Shown here one piece after another: positions 11,203-22,551 of a stretch of 64,000 nt of DNA. Position numbers and translations under genes: made by a program. Source of the stretch: Pycnococcus provasolii (taxonomy: Eukaryota > Chlorophyta > Pseudoscourfieldiophyceae > Pseudoscourfieldiales); assembly GCA_049487715.1 (NCBI GenBank), contig CP150552.1:806001-870000 (forward strand), given 5' to 3'. The stretch's first letter is position 1, and each line of letters starts with the position of its first letter. The notes beneath the pieces were generated by a model, which was not told the origin of the DNA, did not search any database, and saw only the letters and a list, made by a program, of their open reading frames with translations.

Positions 11203-11766
11203 ATGCGTACCTGCACGTGTCGTCGCTTGCTCTCTTCGTCTGTCGTCGTCTTGGCTCTCGTCGTTCTTGCCGGAGTTACAGTAGTGGCTTCGCAGGGTGA
11301 TGCTGGTAGTGGTGGTGGAGATACCATCGCGGAGGAAATGCTACGCGCGCAGCAAGAGCAGGCTGCAAAGGAAGAGGCGAATTTGAACCGCCAAAAGCAA
11401 AAAGATGAAGAGGACGTGAGGCGGCTGGAAAAAGAAGAAGAGGCGGAGCGAGCCAGGATGTACGAAAGCAAGTTGCCAAGCACGCTGTACATGTTCGTAC
11501 AGCTCGGTGTGTATGGTGCAATCTTGGCGCTCTTCGTGGTGTGGAACGTCAAGCCCAAATGGCTCGGTGTTTTGCAGCAACAAAAGGATCGCATGCTACG
11601 ATCCAGCTCGAAGGGAGGTAGCGACGAGTGGCTGGCTGGAACGGCGATGGACCCAAATCGTAAGCAGAAGTGGGACTCTTCGTCATCCGAAGAGGAGGAG
11701 GACGAAGAGGAGGAAGAGGAGGAGCTCGAGCCTTCGGCGGATGCTGCTAAGAACAAGGAAGATTGA
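11203..11766 (+). CDS. Signal-peptide, coiled-coil, single-pass membrane protein of unknown function
   Basis: Intronless, 187 residues. An N-terminal signal peptide (residues ~8-30, hydrophobic, ending near VVASQ) precedes a charged coiled coil (EEMLRAQQEQAAKEEANLNR region), then one membrane span (LYMFVQLGVYGAILALFVVW) and a Ser/Glu tail with a long acidic run. The predicted topology is type I: coiled coil in the ER lumen, acidic tail in the cytosol. I do not recognise the family. A TGTAA element is present at 11905. Confidence 0.7.
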   Translation: MRTCTCRRLLSSSVVVLALVVLAGVTVVASQGDAGSGGGDTIAEEMLRAQQEQAAKEEANLNRQKQKDEEDVRRLEKEEEAERARMYESKLPSTLYMFVQLGVYGAILALFVVWNVKPKWLGVLQQQKDRMLRSSSKGGSDEWLAGTAMDPNRKQKWDSSSSEEEEDEEEEEEELEPSADAAKNKED

Positions 11767-11936
11767 CGGAAAATATCCGAATGAACTACGCCGGTGTTGT
11801 GGTTCGTTGCTGTTGCTAACAATTGGAACAGTTAATTGGTTGGAGATTTCTCACCGTGAGCTGGTGTTTCACTTTTTTCATTTTTTTTTACAGCCTAATA
11901 ACGCTGTAATTGCACCATAATAACGTGCTGCTATGT

Positions 11937-12803
11937 TTAGCGGTACTGGACTTCAGACTCAAGATTCTTCGCAATCTCCGTCTCCCAGCGATCACCATTT
12001 GCAAGCAGCTTCTCCTTGTCGTACAGCAGCTCCTCGTGGCTGAAGGCGGCGTACTCAAAGTTTGGTCCCTCGACGATGGCATCGACAGGACAAGCCTCCT
12101 GGCAAAATCCGCAGTAGATGCACTTTGTCATGTCGATGTCGTATCGCGTCGTCTTTCGGCTTCCATCCTCGCGTTCCTCCGTCTCGATGGTGATAGCCTG
12201 AGCTGGGCACACCGCCTCGCACAGCTTGCACGCGATGCAGCGCTCCTCTCCTGTTGGGTAGCGACGCAGCGCGTGTTCTCCACGGAAGCGAGGGGACAGC
12301 GGTCCCTTCTCGAAGGGGTAGTTTATGGTGTGCTTCTTGTCAAAGAAGTACTTGAGCGTCAGCGACATGCCGCGCGTCAGCTCCGTGAGAAAGAGCGTTT
12401 GACTCGAGCCTTTTGTTGGTTTAACAGGTGTGAGAGTGGAATAAGTGTGAGATTATATATCGTCTCGATGACGTTTGAGTGAGTGCGAAGGGCAGCGCCA
12501 CGTACCGTCGAGCACCTCCGAGAAGTTCTTGGGTTCTGCCATGGTGATTCGCGTGTTCTGCGGCGGCGTGAGCGGGTCGGCGTAGCGAGCTGGTGTGGAG
12601 GTTGCAATCCCACGCGTCGCGAACATTCCCGGGGCGGCGACGACGTGTGTTTGTGCGGCGGCAGCGGAGTGTGCCGCCCATGGTCCGGGGCAGAAGGATG
12701 CCGCTGCTGAGGTAGCGGCGGCAGGTGCGAGCAGGCGGCCCACCGGCGACGCCTGAACGAAAGACGAAGAGCACACGCGTAGGAGAGTGCGCGACGCAGC
12801 CAT
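11937..12803 (-). CDS. NDUFS8: NADH dehydrogenase iron-sulfur protein 8 (TYKY), two exons
   Basis: Minus strand: exon 1 12803-12506, exon 2 12409-11937, with a 96-nt GTACGT...AG intron in phase 1; 256 residues. The second exon is nearly diagnostic, containing [30 protein letters not shown] and two 4Fe-4S motifs: [12 protein letters not shown] near residue 157 and [12 protein letters not shown] near 196. These carry clusters N6a and N6b in the peripheral arm of mitochondrial complex I. The first ~90 residues are Ala/Ser/Arg-rich, a presequence. The joined sequence at the splice reads [26 protein letters not shown]. An alternative donor four bases later (GTGGCG) also gives an open join. Confidence 0.93.
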
Positions 12804-12883
12804 GACGTCAAACGCAGAGAAATAAAAAAAAACCCTCACTCCGCCTGAAGAAAGAAATTGGTGTCGTCGTCGTCGGCAAGAAC

Positions 12884-12889
<6 letters not shown>

Positions 12890-12915
<26 letters not shown>
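12890..12915. repeat. Homopolymer tract of 26 G
   Basis: Uninterrupted run of 26 G on the plus strand, about 90 bp upstream of the NDUFS8 start codon (minus strand) and downstream of the stop codon of the next gene. True length may be uncertain because homopolymers are sequencing-prone. Confidence 0.9.
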
Positions 12916-12989
12916 ATACCGGTTGTTCCAAAATTCCCCCTGCTTTGTGGGGATACACTCGTGCACAGTGTTTGACAGTACCAGATTCA

Positions 12990-14054
12990 TTAAGCAGAAG
13001 TGTCAGCCATCTGTCTCTCCAAAAAATTCTCCAGTCTCGTCGCAGCGTTCCAGCGGTGCATGATGTCCTTCCGCACGCAACCGCCAAAGCTCAGTCCTTT
13101 TCTACGTGAAGCTTTTGCGCCGTAGAGCTGATCACAACTTTCAGCCGCGTAGTCATTGAAGTGCAAAATTGCCGCTTCGGACGCGCCGCTCCTTGCAATG
13201 TACGGCAGAGATTCCAAGGTGATTCCACCGAGCGCTGAAATTTCACACGAAGTTCCCTCAAGCTGCCGATGGATGCGGCGCAACTTAGCATCGAGGCCAC
13301 GCTCGTACCGCCATATACCAGGATTTGCCACCAGCACAGATATGCGGTCGGGCAAGTGCGTTTCGTCATGTTTTCTGAGCGCCGCGATCAAACTCGTCAA
13401 GGAAAAACCAGGCAGTGCAGATATCCCAACGCTCTGTATACCACACTTTCTCGTGTCTTGCACAGCGTCGGCGACGGATTCTATAAAGTTCTTGCGCGTT
13501 TGCTCGTTTTTAGGAGCTGCGGTCAAGAATGACTCAACTTGAAGCGTTACGCTTTGAACACCTGCACGTGCAAGGTTCGGCACCAAGTTGCGCGCTTTCT
13601 CAGCAGTAGTATAGAGGTGGCACTGGACGGGAAGGATGTGACACGCGTCTGCAAGGTCTTGACATTCCAGCGCGTTGACGTTCGCTTCCAACTGCCTATC
13701 GAGCACACCGTCCGCCATCCATACGAGCCCTTGATCGAACCGTGCGTCTCGAGCATACTCCGCAGCACGCTTTAGACTCGTTCTTGGCCACTGTGAGATA
13801 TCGCAGGAGTCATAGTCAGAATCAACATCGGAGGATTCGTCAGACATTAGTCCTCTCTGCGATTGCGAATAACCAGAGGCAGGCTCTCTGAGGTCTCTTG
13901 AGTGGTGAAAGAAAGGCGGCGCATTAAGCGCGCAGGCGAGACGCGGTCGTGTGCTCATCATCATAGTGCTCCTGGCGAGGTTCCTGTGACTATGTCCACC
14001 ATAGTGATGACTACCACGATGTCCGCCGCCAGAGTCAGGAAAGCGCATGGACAT
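12990..14054 (-). CDS. Ribulose-phosphate 3-epimerase-like TIM-barrel protein
   Basis: Intronless, 354 residues from the ATG at 14054 (the open frame starts earlier at GTG). The first ~100 residues are Ser/His/Arg-rich and probably a targeting region. The remainder has the rhythm of a TIM barrel of the ribulose-phosphate-binding type: VQCHLYTTAE resembles the D-V-H-L-M strand of RPE, VGISALPGFSLTSL the N-P-G strand, and ISALGGITLESLPYIARSGAS the terminal phosphate-binding Gly-Gly region. The usual Asp before that Gly-Gly is not in place (A-L-G-G). It may therefore be a divergent or non-catalytic relative rather than the Calvin-cycle enzyme. Confidence 0.45.
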   Translation of the reverse strand: MSMRFPDSGGGHRGSHHYGGHSHRNLARSTMMMSTRPRLACALNAPPFFHHSRDLREPASGYSQSQRGLMSDESSDVDSDYDSCDISQWPRTSLKRAAEYARDARFDQGLVWMADGVLDRQLEANVNALECQDLADACHILPVQCHLYTTAEKARNLVPNLARAGVQSVTLQVESFLTAAPKNEQTRKNFIESVADAVQDTRKCGIQSVGISALPGFSLTSLIAALRKHDETHLPDRISVLVANPGIWRYERGLDAKLRRIHRQLEGTSCEISALGGITLESLPYIARSGASEAAILHFNDYAAESCDQLYGAKASRRKGLSFGGCVRKDIMHRWNAATRLENFLERQMADTSA

Positions 14055-14525
14055 CTTCAGGAACACTTTTGAAGTGGACTTCACTCAAGTGCTCATAGAC
14101 TATGAACAAGTGATTTGTATCGTAGAGAAACTTTGGAGGCTCATAAACGTAGAATTATCAATTATGTACGTGTACGTGAGAGAATGGGAAAGTTTGTTTG
14201 GCACGTGGCCATGGAGGAGGAGATACCTTAACAAACGTACCAGTTTGGTAGCTAGAGGAAACCTATCCCCTAAAGTCTAAACCCCTCCTAAAACCTGAAA
14301 ACCAGTCCATACCCATTGGACCATTGGACCACTATATATGGGGATCCACTAATGCACGGTAATACAGAACAGAACAGGGGGGAGGAATCGCCGAATCGGC
14401 CTCTGCTTCTTTTTTCTTCAAAGCAGGCTTTTTCCCTTTTCCCCATTTCTTGTTTTTTTCTTGGGCAGGTGGCATCTGCTGTGCTGTGTGCTGTGTTGGG
14501 CTGTGTGCTAGCAGTGGCATCGGCG
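14055..14525 (+). promoter_or_regulatory. Divergent promoter region with TATA-like box at 14333
   Basis: 471 bp between the head-to-head epimerase-like and lipin genes. TATATAT at 14333-14339 is the best core-promoter candidate for lipin. If transcription starts ~25-30 bp downstream, an in-frame ATG at 14352 would lie outside the mRNA, favouring 14526. A pyrimidine-rich run ending TTGGGCAG at 14469 resembles a splice acceptor, so an untranslated first exon is possible. Confidence 0.4.
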
Positions 14526-17500
14526 ATGCCTGCGGAACAACACACCAACGTTAATGCTAGTGATGCGGCTGCATCTGCGTCGAAGGGGGGGGCAAACACA
14601 ACCACCACCTCCAGCATTCCTGCGCCACCTCCGGCGATTTCGGGTCGTGATGATGGTGATGACGACGTTGGTGGTGAAGTTGGTGGTGGTGATGACGTTG
14701 GTGGTGGTGGTGGTGGTGATGATGGGGTGCAGGGTTTGACGGCACATGTTTCACTGGAAGATACCTCAGCGGTTGTTGATGCTCCTCCGTTTGCAGCAGA
14801 TGCACGTTTTTCCGATACAGCAACGTCAGGTGCAGCGGCGATGAAAACGAACGCGCTATCCAAAAATGATGATGAAGCAGCTGCGGCAGAAAAAGGTGAC
14901 GCCAATTCGCAGTCACTCCTCCAAAACCAAAATGCCTCAAATAATGTCGTGTTCTCGTCAGAAGGCGGGCTTCCTCCCGGACTCGACGACCTCGAACTCA
15001 CGTTCCCGGAAGATGTTGATGAAGAAAACGATGGACTCGACAAAAACGAACTCGAAGACACATCCGTCTCAGCGGCTGCTTCCGTGCCTTCGACGTCGAC
15101 GTCAACCACGGTATTTCGCACCATCACGGACGGCGCGTCGTCCGTGCTCGAGGGCGCATCACTCGTCTTACCACACCTAGGAGGAGCAATCGACATCATC
15201 GCCGTCAGGCAACCCGACGGATCCATTAAAAGCTCGCCATTTTACGTGCGCTTCGGAAAGTACCAGGCTCTGCTGCGCAGACGCGAAAAGCGTGTGCAAA
15301 TACGCGTCAACGACCAGCCTGTTCCCATGACGATGCACGTCGGCAGAAACGGAGAGGCGTACTTCATGCTCGACGACGACGGAAACAACGTCGACGACAT
15401 TGCCGCCGCCGTCGCCAAAAAGGTGGCAGAGGCGGAGGCTGCCGACGACTTTGAAGGGGATCCTAGCAGCGAAACCTCTGAGGCGACGGGACACGTGAGA
15501 CGCTCCAGAACGGCACCGGCGGATATTGCACCGACTGGAGGGACGTCCATGCCACCTCATCCAAGAAGACAGGCAAGTTACCACCACCACCACCACCACC
15601 ACCACCGCGCTCACCACAACCTCGACGAGGACGTATTCAGCCCTCCAAGTGGATACAGCAGCGGAGACGATCCGGTGCCACACGCAACACTTGCCACCGT
15701 TGCCGCCGTCATCCAGGAGGCGGAGGCGATCAAGGCGGCACAGGATGCAGAAGAGGACCTGGCTAAGCCATCCACTGCAAATCTCGACGAGGGTCTACAA
15801 CCCTTGGAGGAGGATGCCAACACCACGACTGTGGCGGTGGCGCAGGAAGAGGAGGCGGCTACGCGGGGAGAAGATGACGACGACGATCAACAACACGACG
15901 AGAGCAACAACGTCGTAGCAGTAGTAGCAGCAGCAGCAACCGCAGCTGCCGACGACAACGACGAAAGTCATGGATCCTCACCCGGGAATTGGCCTGCACG
16001 GGGACAACATGCTTCTGATGCTGCTGTTTTATCTCCGTTGGACGTCGTGAGCCATCGATTTGATCCAACAGACGATGACATGCTTGGAGACCGACTGCAT
16101 GTCAACAATGCTTCTGCTGATGCATCCTCTGCACCACCCACCATGGGGAAGGATGAGGGACGTGCACCTGCTCCCGCCCCCGTCATTTCTACCACAGCCG
16201 CCACCACAACCGCCGCCGCTGCCCCCTCTCGAGGAGGTCGTGCAAAGGACGTCGTCGCCGTGCTGAGGGATATGGACCTGAGCTTGTGCGCGGCATACCT
16301 GCCCTCGACGGCAACTATGGCAACAAGCGAGGCTCACGCCATCTTCAACCAGTATCGCGTGTCGAGCTCGTGCCTGCATCGAGGAAGCCGCGACTTCATT
16401 GGGCACGACGCGCTTGCTGAAAGCCTCGTCTGCCGCGTTTACGATGAGAGCAGCCGTTCCTTCCGCTTCGTGCTTTGGCGAGATGCCATGCCTCACGTGT
16501 TGGACGCTCTCGCGTTTGGCACGCCCGTAATTCCGTCGTCTTTGCCATTCCTCGCGTTCACCGACAACGTGCTTGCAACGTCAGCCTCCGAGGCGTCACT
16601 GGGGGGAAGCAGCGGTGGCGATGGTCGCGTCGAGTCCACGGGAAGCCTGAGCATGCTCCTCTCAACGGCGGAGTCCGATACGGAAAATGCTCGAAACATC
16701 GAGAGCACTCGCAAGGCTGCGACACTGGTGAGCGCATCCACGCAGACTTCAGATCGAGAGGATGGCGAGTCCGCCGCGGCCGACGCCGACGCCGCCGTCA
16801 CGTCGAAGCGCACGGCGCCTTCCAAGGATGACGGCGGCGGAAGTCCTCGAAGCTCGTCTTGGAGCTTCTGGCCCTTCTCGAGCTCGGCGCGCGCGGTGCC
16901 AGCCGGCGATGGGGCGCACAAGTCGCCGGCGGGAGTGACAGACCCGGCGGCCGATGCGGACGTGACAGGCCGTTCGCCTCCCGACGACGTGAAGCTCTCG
17001 GAGGCGGCTGCGGTTGCTTCCGCATCCAGCACCGCGGCGGCGGCGGCGGCGGCGAGACGAGCGCGCGCTCGCGCATACCACATGCGCAAGACACTGCAGC
17101 CACCGGCGAGCGAACTTGCGCAGCTAGGGCTTGTGGCTGGGTCCAACACGATCGACTTCACCTTCGAAAACAGCCTTTTGGGGCGACAGACGCTGCGCGC
17201 GTACGTTTACCTGCTGGATTGGGACGTGAAGATCGTCGTGAGCGACATCGATGGGACCATCACGAAGAGCGACGTGCTTGGGCACATCATGCCCATGGTG
17301 GGGCAAGACTGGAGCCACGCTGGCGTGGCGAAGCTCTTTCATGCCATCGTGGCAAATGGCTACCAGATGATGTACCTTTCCGCACGCGCCATCAGCCAGG
17401 CTGCGACGACGCGCGATTACCTGCGCACGCTCAGTCAAGACGGCGTGGGGATGCCCAGCGGGCCGGTGATCATGTCGCCGGACGGTATGCTGCCAAGCTT

Positions 17501-18254
17501 GTATCGCGAGGTTGTGCTTCGCCGGCCGCAAGAGTTCAAAATTTCCTGCCTCTCCACGATCCGCGCGCTCTTTCCGGAGGAGCGCAACCCGTTCTACGCC
17601 GGATTTGGCAATCGACCGACGGACGAGGTATCGTACGAGGCGGTGGGCGTTCCACGGGGCAAGATCTTCACCATCAACCCTCGCGGCGAGGTGACGTGCT
17701 TGTCCAGCCGTAGCTTCGTGCTCTCTTCGCCCGGTTCATCGTTGACAGAGCCCAACTCAGGCGTGGGCATCAGCGGCGGCGGCGCCGGCACCGCTGGTGA
17801 CTTCGATGGCGGAGAAGTCGTGGGATCGCCCCGATCCCCGCCTGCGGTTTTGCCGATCGGCGCTTCCTCAGACGGCGGCGTCGCGGCGTCGGCCAACTCC
17901 ACCGGGACGCCGAGAAGAATAATTCTCCAGGCGGCATCTGCGGCGAGTGCCATACCGGCGACCGTTTCAGCGTGGTCGAGTCTCAACCGCATTCACGACA
18001 TGGCTGATCAGATGTTCCCAAGCGTGCGAAGAGCCTTGCCTGCAGTGCGCCAACGTGCTTCGTCGGCCGCGGCAGCGGCGGACGAGGCTATGACTCCCGG
18101 AGACGACAGAGACTTGCACTTCACGTTGGAGGAGGTGCCTGCAGACGTCGAGACGGCTGTGGACGTGCTCGAGGACGAACACGAGGCCTATAACGACTGG
18201 AACTACTGGTCTCGCGGACCACCTGTGCTCGTCGACGACGACGAGCTCGTGTAG
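14526..18254 (+). CDS. PAH1: Lipin-type phosphatidate phosphatase, long form
   Basis: Intronless, 1242 residues from the ATG at 14526; 14352 is an in-frame alternative that would add a hydrophobic, signal-like segment. An N-LIP domain is recognisable at about residues 215-285 ([24 protein letters not shown]). The catalytic C-LIP/HAD domain spans ~900-1055 with DIDGT at 907-911 (D-x-D-x-T), [15 protein letters not shown] and the closing [13 protein letters not shown]. The enzyme converts phosphatidate to diacylglycerol at ER membranes with Mg2+, feeding storage and membrane lipid synthesis. Unusual points are ~210 residues of low-complexity sequence ahead of N-LIP, which is normally at the very N-terminus, and a ~600-residue Ala/Ser/Asp-rich linker. 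Confidence 0.92.
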   Translation: MPAEQHTNVNASDAAASASKGGANTTTTSSIPAPPPAISGRDDGDDDVGGEVGGGDDVGGGGGGDDGVQGLTAHVSLEDTSAVVDAPPFAADARFSDTATSGAAAMKTNALSKNDDEAAAAEKGDANSQSLLQNQNASNNVVFSSEGGLPPGLDDLELTFPEDVDEENDGLDKNELEDTSVSAAASVPSTSTSTTVFRTITDGASSVLEGASLVLPHLGGAIDIIAVRQPDGSIKSSPFYVRFGKYQALLRRREKRVQIRVNDQPVPMTMHVGRNGEAYFMLDDDGNNVDDIAAAVAKKVAEAEAADDFEGDPSSETSEATGHVRRSRTAPADIAPTGGTSMPPHPRRQASYHHHHHHHHRAHHNLDEDVFSPPSGYSSGDDPVPHATLATVAAVIQEAEAIKAAQDAEEDLAKPSTANLDEGLQPLEEDANTTTVAVAQEEEAATRGEDDDDDQQHDESNNVVAVVAAAATAAADDNDESHGSSPGNWPARGQHASDAAVLSPLDVVSHRFDPTDDDMLGDRLHVNNASADASSAPPTMGKDEGRAPAPAPVISTTAATTTAAAAPSRGGRAKDVVAVLRDMDLSLCAAYLPSTATMATSEAHAIFNQYRVSSSCLHRGSRDFIGHDALAESLVCRVYDESSRSFRFVLWRDAMPHVLDALAFGTPVIPSSLPFLAFTDNVLATSASEASLGGSSGGDGRVESTGSLSMLLSTAESDTENARNIESTRKAATLVSASTQTSDREDGESAAADADAAVTSKRTAPSKDDGGGSPRSSSWSFWPFSSSARAVPAGDGAHKSPAGVTDPAADADVTGRSPPDDVKLSEAAAVASASSTAAAAAAARRARARAYHMRKTLQPPASELAQLGLVAGSNTIDFTFENSLLGRQTLRAYVYLLDWDVKIVVSDIDGTITKSDVLGHIMPMVGQDWSHAGVAKLFHAIVANGYQMMYLSARAISQAATTRDYLRTLSQDGVGMPSGPVIMSPDGMLPSLYREVVLRRPQEFKISCLSTIRALFPEERNPFYAGFGNRPTDEVSYEAVGVPRGKIFTINPRGEVTCLSSRSFVLSSPGSSLTEPNSGVGISGGGAGTAGDFDGGEVVGSPRSPPAVLPIGASSDGGVAASANSTGTPRRIILQAASAASAIPATVSAWSSLNRIHDMADQMFPSVRRALPAVRQRASSAAAAADEAMTPGDDRDLHFTLEEVPADVETAVDVLEDEHEAYNDWNYWSRGPPVLVDDDELV

Positions 18255-18388
18255 ATCAACAAACAAAGAAAAAGATAAACTTTTGAGTAGTATATTTGTT
18301 GTAGCTTTCATAAAACACGTATATCTTTACAAATAAAACGCACAAAAATTAATTTACCTAGTAGTCAAGTCGAATAGAAAGTTTTTCT

Positions 18389-18763
18389 CTACGCCGCGAG
18401 GATGCCGATAGCGCACTTCTCGAGCATGGCATGGTAGTTGACCCACTTGTGATAGAATTCGAAAACGCGCGTCGCGTCCGTGCCAGCGACGCTTGCGATG
18501 CTCTCGAATCCTCCTGGATGGTAGTGCAAATATGGCGTGATGTCGTAAACGACGCCGCGCAACACACACCACGCGTCGTCTGGTGTGGCATGCCGTCGCA
18601 CTTCGTCCATGGGAATCGGCGCGGCGCTCCTGTGAGGCGTCAACGAGTCGCTTCGACTGGCTAAGCGCATCCAGTCCATCTGCGAGAAGCCACGCCCGAG
18701 CGGGACCTTGCCTCGCCACTGGCGTGTGAGCGGAAGCTGCTCAAAACCGTCGTCACTCGCCAT
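18389..18763 (-). CDS. Cytochrome b5-domain protein, NCB5OR N-terminal type
   Basis: Intronless, 124 residues from the ATG at 18763. The segment KVPLGRGFSQMDWMRL, just before the heme domain, is typical of the N-terminus of NCB5OR-type proteins. Heme ligands are His82 in HPGG and His105 in YHKWVNY. No reductase domain follows: the frame stops at 18389, so this is a free-standing b5 domain. It should be a cytosolic electron carrier. The gene is tail-to-tail with lipin, 134 bp apart. A 13-G run lies at 18833-18845 upstream of it. Confidence 0.85.
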   Translation of the reverse strand: MASDDGFEQLPLTRQWRGKVPLGRGFSQMDWMRLASRSDSLTPHRSAAPIPMDEVRRHATPDDAWCVLRGVVYDITPYLHYHPGGFESIASVAGTDATRVFEFYHKWVNYHAMLEKCAIGILAA

Positions 18764-19000
18764 GACCTTGAGGGGAACTTGGCTCCTATCCTTGAGGGGG
18801 GGTGTGACGAGAAAAAAAAAACAGGGGTCGCCGGGGGGGGGGGGGACGAAGGATTGACCACAAACTCTCCCCTCGCTCTCTTTCCCGCCAACGATCGATG
18901 CCCGCACGCCCGCATGCAAAACGCGCGCGCGCATCTCGCGGACGAAGTAAAGTACCTTCCATTTACAGAATGATGAGCAAATCACGGATGATGTGTGGTT
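18764..19000. other. Short intergenic gap with G13 and A10 homopolymers
   Basis: 237 bp upstream of the b5-domain gene and downstream of the JmjC gene. Holds the poly-A run near 18812 and the poly-G run 18833-18845; nothing else recognised. Confidence 0.6.
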
Positions 19001-21776
19001 CTAAACAAGTAGCCCAAGGCTATGCAGACGAGACTCAATCACGCGCGCGGCGGACTGCAGCAGAGATAGACGCGGGTGCGTCGCGATGAGGCACGACGTG
19101 TACGCGACATCCGACTCTGGTGAGGAGAGCATGTTGTACGCGTGCTTCGCGCAGAACGTCTGCGTGCAAGGTTGCCACGAGCGTGCGGGTGCTGCTGGCG
19201 ACGACGTCGAGGCACACGCCGCCGGAACCGCCGAATCGTTGACTGTGTGGTGGTGAAGCATGACACTCGTGTGGAAGCATGGCTGGTTGCAAATGCTGCA
19301 CGCCGTGAGCATGGGATTGAGCTCCCACTTAGGTTTCGTTGGCGACGCATCTGGCAACGCATCTGGCGACAGAGACGGCGGCATGTCAATGCGTGTCACG
19401 GTGAAAGGCGTCGGCAACTTCGTCGTCGTCTGCGTTTGCGTGCTAGCACCGTCCTCCCTAGAACGCCTTGCGTCGCAGATCGAAAGCAGTCGCCTCGTAT
19501 TCTCGTCGTTATCGCGGAGGCTGCGCAGGAAGTCAGCCGCACCCATGCCAAACGGCGTAAGCTTAAGGCTGCCGCTGCCGCCACTGTCGCCGACGACGAG
19601 CATGCTGTCGAGGCGCGAGATGAATGCCTGCACATACTTATTTCGCACCTGCCTAGGATCTGTCGTCATCGTCGGCATGACCAATGTTGCGAGCTGTGCC
19701 AGTACTCCCGTCGACAGCGCTTCCTCGAGCAAGGCGTCGTGAAGAAAGTCGTTCGCCGCCGCCATCGCCGCAGACGCGCTCGACGCCGACGCACCGTTGC
19801 TGTCGACGACGGCGGAGCCTGTGGGCACCAGCAGGCCGACAAAAATCTCCGGACATTCCCTCGACATCGCCGTCGCGAGTTGTCGCATCCACCTCATGAC
19901 GTACAGTGCGACGATGCGATCCTGGTCGAGGATCGGCACCTTGCTCAGCATGGCGTTTCTTACCATGGACTCACGCCCGTACGAGAGCCAGTCTGGGGTG
20001 GCGAAGTTGATCGCCTCCGCGACGTTGAAGCCATGGCTGAATCCTGCATGGTAGGCACGCGGGAAGGTCACGACGAATTCGCCTGCGTTCTGCGTCGTTC
20101 GGAATGCCTTCCCACCATGCCGCACCACCGCCGACGGCGCGAACATCGTGTTCTTCCTCGCCACGAGCTCTGCCGCTCGAAGCGTAGGCATGTCGGCAGA
20201 CATCTTGTAAACATCACCGTGTAGCGCCGCCTCGAATGCGTTGGACGATTCCGCGGGCACGCCGTACCATGTCTTGGGAGCGCCGGCATGCAGATAGTTG
20301 AGCGAGAAGAGGTTGTGATCCTCGACGTGCCAAGCGAATGTGCTGAACAGCATACCCACGTACAGCATCGGCGAGGTGATGCCGGGAAGATCGTCGTCGA
20401 GGAACTGGAAGAGACTTAGCGGCGACGAAGATTTTGCTGTTGTCTTCGACGACGTTGGCTGCTGGCGCTGTGGTTGTTTTGGTGGTGGCGGTGGTGGTGC
20501 AGCTGTTCGTGGCACTGCAGATGTTCGTGGCACTGCTTCCGCGACGGCAGCCGATTGGTTCGCCACTTGGGTACCAAAATCACGGAGATTCCAAGCGCTG
20601 GCTGCAAGATCGTCTCCCTCAGCGAGTGCCACCTCGCGCGTCGTGAAGGCTGATCCTGGAATGTCACTTGCGTACTCGACACGGCACCGGACGATGGACG
20701 GATCGAGGGATTCATGCCATCCAATCTTCGTTGCCGCCGTCGGAATGGGCTGTGCCATCTCCGTCCAGTAAGCGGCATCCACCTCACCCGCGCTCGGAGT
20801 TGCCAGCACGCTGCCAAAGTGGAGACGAGCAAAGTTGCTCGCGCGTGCTTCGTACTCCGCTGGAGAACGCACGTCGCCAACAGCAAACCTGAATTGCTGC
20901 GGGACCGCTTTCCTCTGATTTGGCCGACGCGAGACGATGGCATTTTTCCGACCCTTTTTTTTGGGCGTCGACGCTGATGCTGACGCAGCCGCGGCAGGAG
21001 CCGATGACGTGGCTGCGTGCGCTTGTGTCTTCTGGCGCGATTCCGCATGGTAAGGTCGGACGAGCTGCACCTTTGTTTGCAACTTAAGGGGCGATTTCTG
21101 TGCACCTCCTCCTCCTCGTCCAGTCCCATGCTGAGGCTGTGGCGTTCCATAGGCAAACATGCGTCCCACTCGGCGCGCAGCGTGCGTACGGAGAGGTGGC
21201 ACGATGCGCGCTATGCCGTACGGTGCAGCCTTTTCGTACACCCTTCTCATGTAGGTGAATGGATCGCTGAACTCCTCCACCGTGGGGTGGAACACGGGCG
21301 CTTCCTCGTAGTGCACGTCAACGGTGCTGCTGCTGTTGACGTTGTCAGAAGAGATTGGCGGCGGTGCTTCCATCCCGTCGTCCACGAGCGCAAGATTTCG
21401 TTCGTGCTGTCTCATGAGCTTTTTGTGCAGGCGTTTTTGGCGCAGACGAACGGCGGCGGGATTGTCAGAGAGCTTTTGTTTCTTCTTGTCACGTTGGTCT
21501 GGAGAAGATTTGTTGTTGTTGTTGTTGCTGCTGCTGTTGTTGAGTTGCACGCGCTTGCGCTTCTTCACAGTGTCCGCAGCACGCTCGATGACAGGAGAAG
21601 ATGGGTCAGCCGATGATGGTGGAGAGGATGCAATGTGCTTGACGACGTTGTTGTTGTTGTTGTTGTTGTTGTCGTCGTCGTTGATTTCGTCCTCCTCCTT
21701 TTCTGGCACGTAACGCGCGGGTGGTAACGCCGCACGCTTTGGACGACCCCCTCCTGAGGATCGACCTTCCGTGGCG

Positions 21777-21808
<32 letters not shown>

Positions 21809-22456
21809 CGGTGCTGGTCGTTTTTGCTGTTTTGCCGCCGTTCGGCGTGGTGACGCCGCTGAGTTGTTCTCTCTTTTCGGTCGCTCGCGATGTTTCTGCG
21901 CCTGCTTTTCGGCTTTTTCCTTCGCGAGTCGCCGCTGCTCGCGCAGCCTAACGGCTGACTCGGACATGGAGAGCTGTCCATGGATTCTGTGTACGCTTCT
22001 TTTGACGTGTCCGTTCGCGTCTCTGTACGTCTTGTGTATGACCTTAGGCTGCGATGATGATGGCTGCGATGGCGCGTCGTCGTCGTTGTCGTCAGCATCC
22101 CCGGCACTATCGTGCGCCCGCCTCCTCCTCCTTGTATAGGTATCCTGCTGCTTCGACGTTCGCGGAGTCGAAGGCGACGGCGAAAAAGCAGGCGCTGCTG
22201 GGGACACGGTGGTAACGCCCTCCTCCTCGTCGTCATTTCCTTCTTCTTTTTCTTTTTTCCGCGGAGGAGGAGTGCCATCATCATCAGTATCAGCAGCAGC
22301 AGCAAGCTGAGACTTCAGAAGATTCACACCAGCAGCAGGATCAGCATGAGCAGGAGAAGAGGGGGGAGGGGCAGGAGGGGAAAATGATGATGGCGGCGGC
22401 GCGTGAACGACATCACCAGTGCCGCCACCACCACCGTCATTGTCACGAAACGCCAT
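19001..22456 (-). CDS. JmjN/JmjC histone lysine demethylase
   Basis: Intronless, 1151 residues from the ATG at 22456. The N-terminal 370 residues are disordered, with Asn, Pro, Ala and basic runs. A JmjN motif is at ~382-415 (PVFHPTVEEFSDPFTYMRRV). The JmjC domain is at ~690-820: iron ligands His710 and Glu712 (WHVEDHNLFSLNYLH) and distal His808 (AGFSHGFNVAEAINFA), with the intervening GAPKTWYGVP. A C-terminal Cys/His cluster (CSICNQPCFHTS, then CTQTFCAKH) is probably a zinc-binding module. JmjN plus JmjC with this motif set fits the KDM4/KDM5/REF6 group of Fe(II)- and 2-oxoglutarate-dependent demethylases. Target residue (H3K4, K9, K27 or K36) cannot be told. Confidence 0.92.
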
Positions 22457-22551
22457 GAAGCAGTGTGTTTCTTTGGATAAAAGAAAGGGGGAATAATGAA
22501 CCGAGAAAAAAGAGGGGACGGGACCCTGGGGGGCCTGCTTTAGCTTCATTT

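Noticed and set aside
16493-17161. Long open frames antisense to lipin, TrpD, KAS, TRAPPC13 and alpha-adaptin
   Set aside because: They follow from GC-rich codons in the real genes, have Arg/Ala/Pro-skewed composition and show no family motif.
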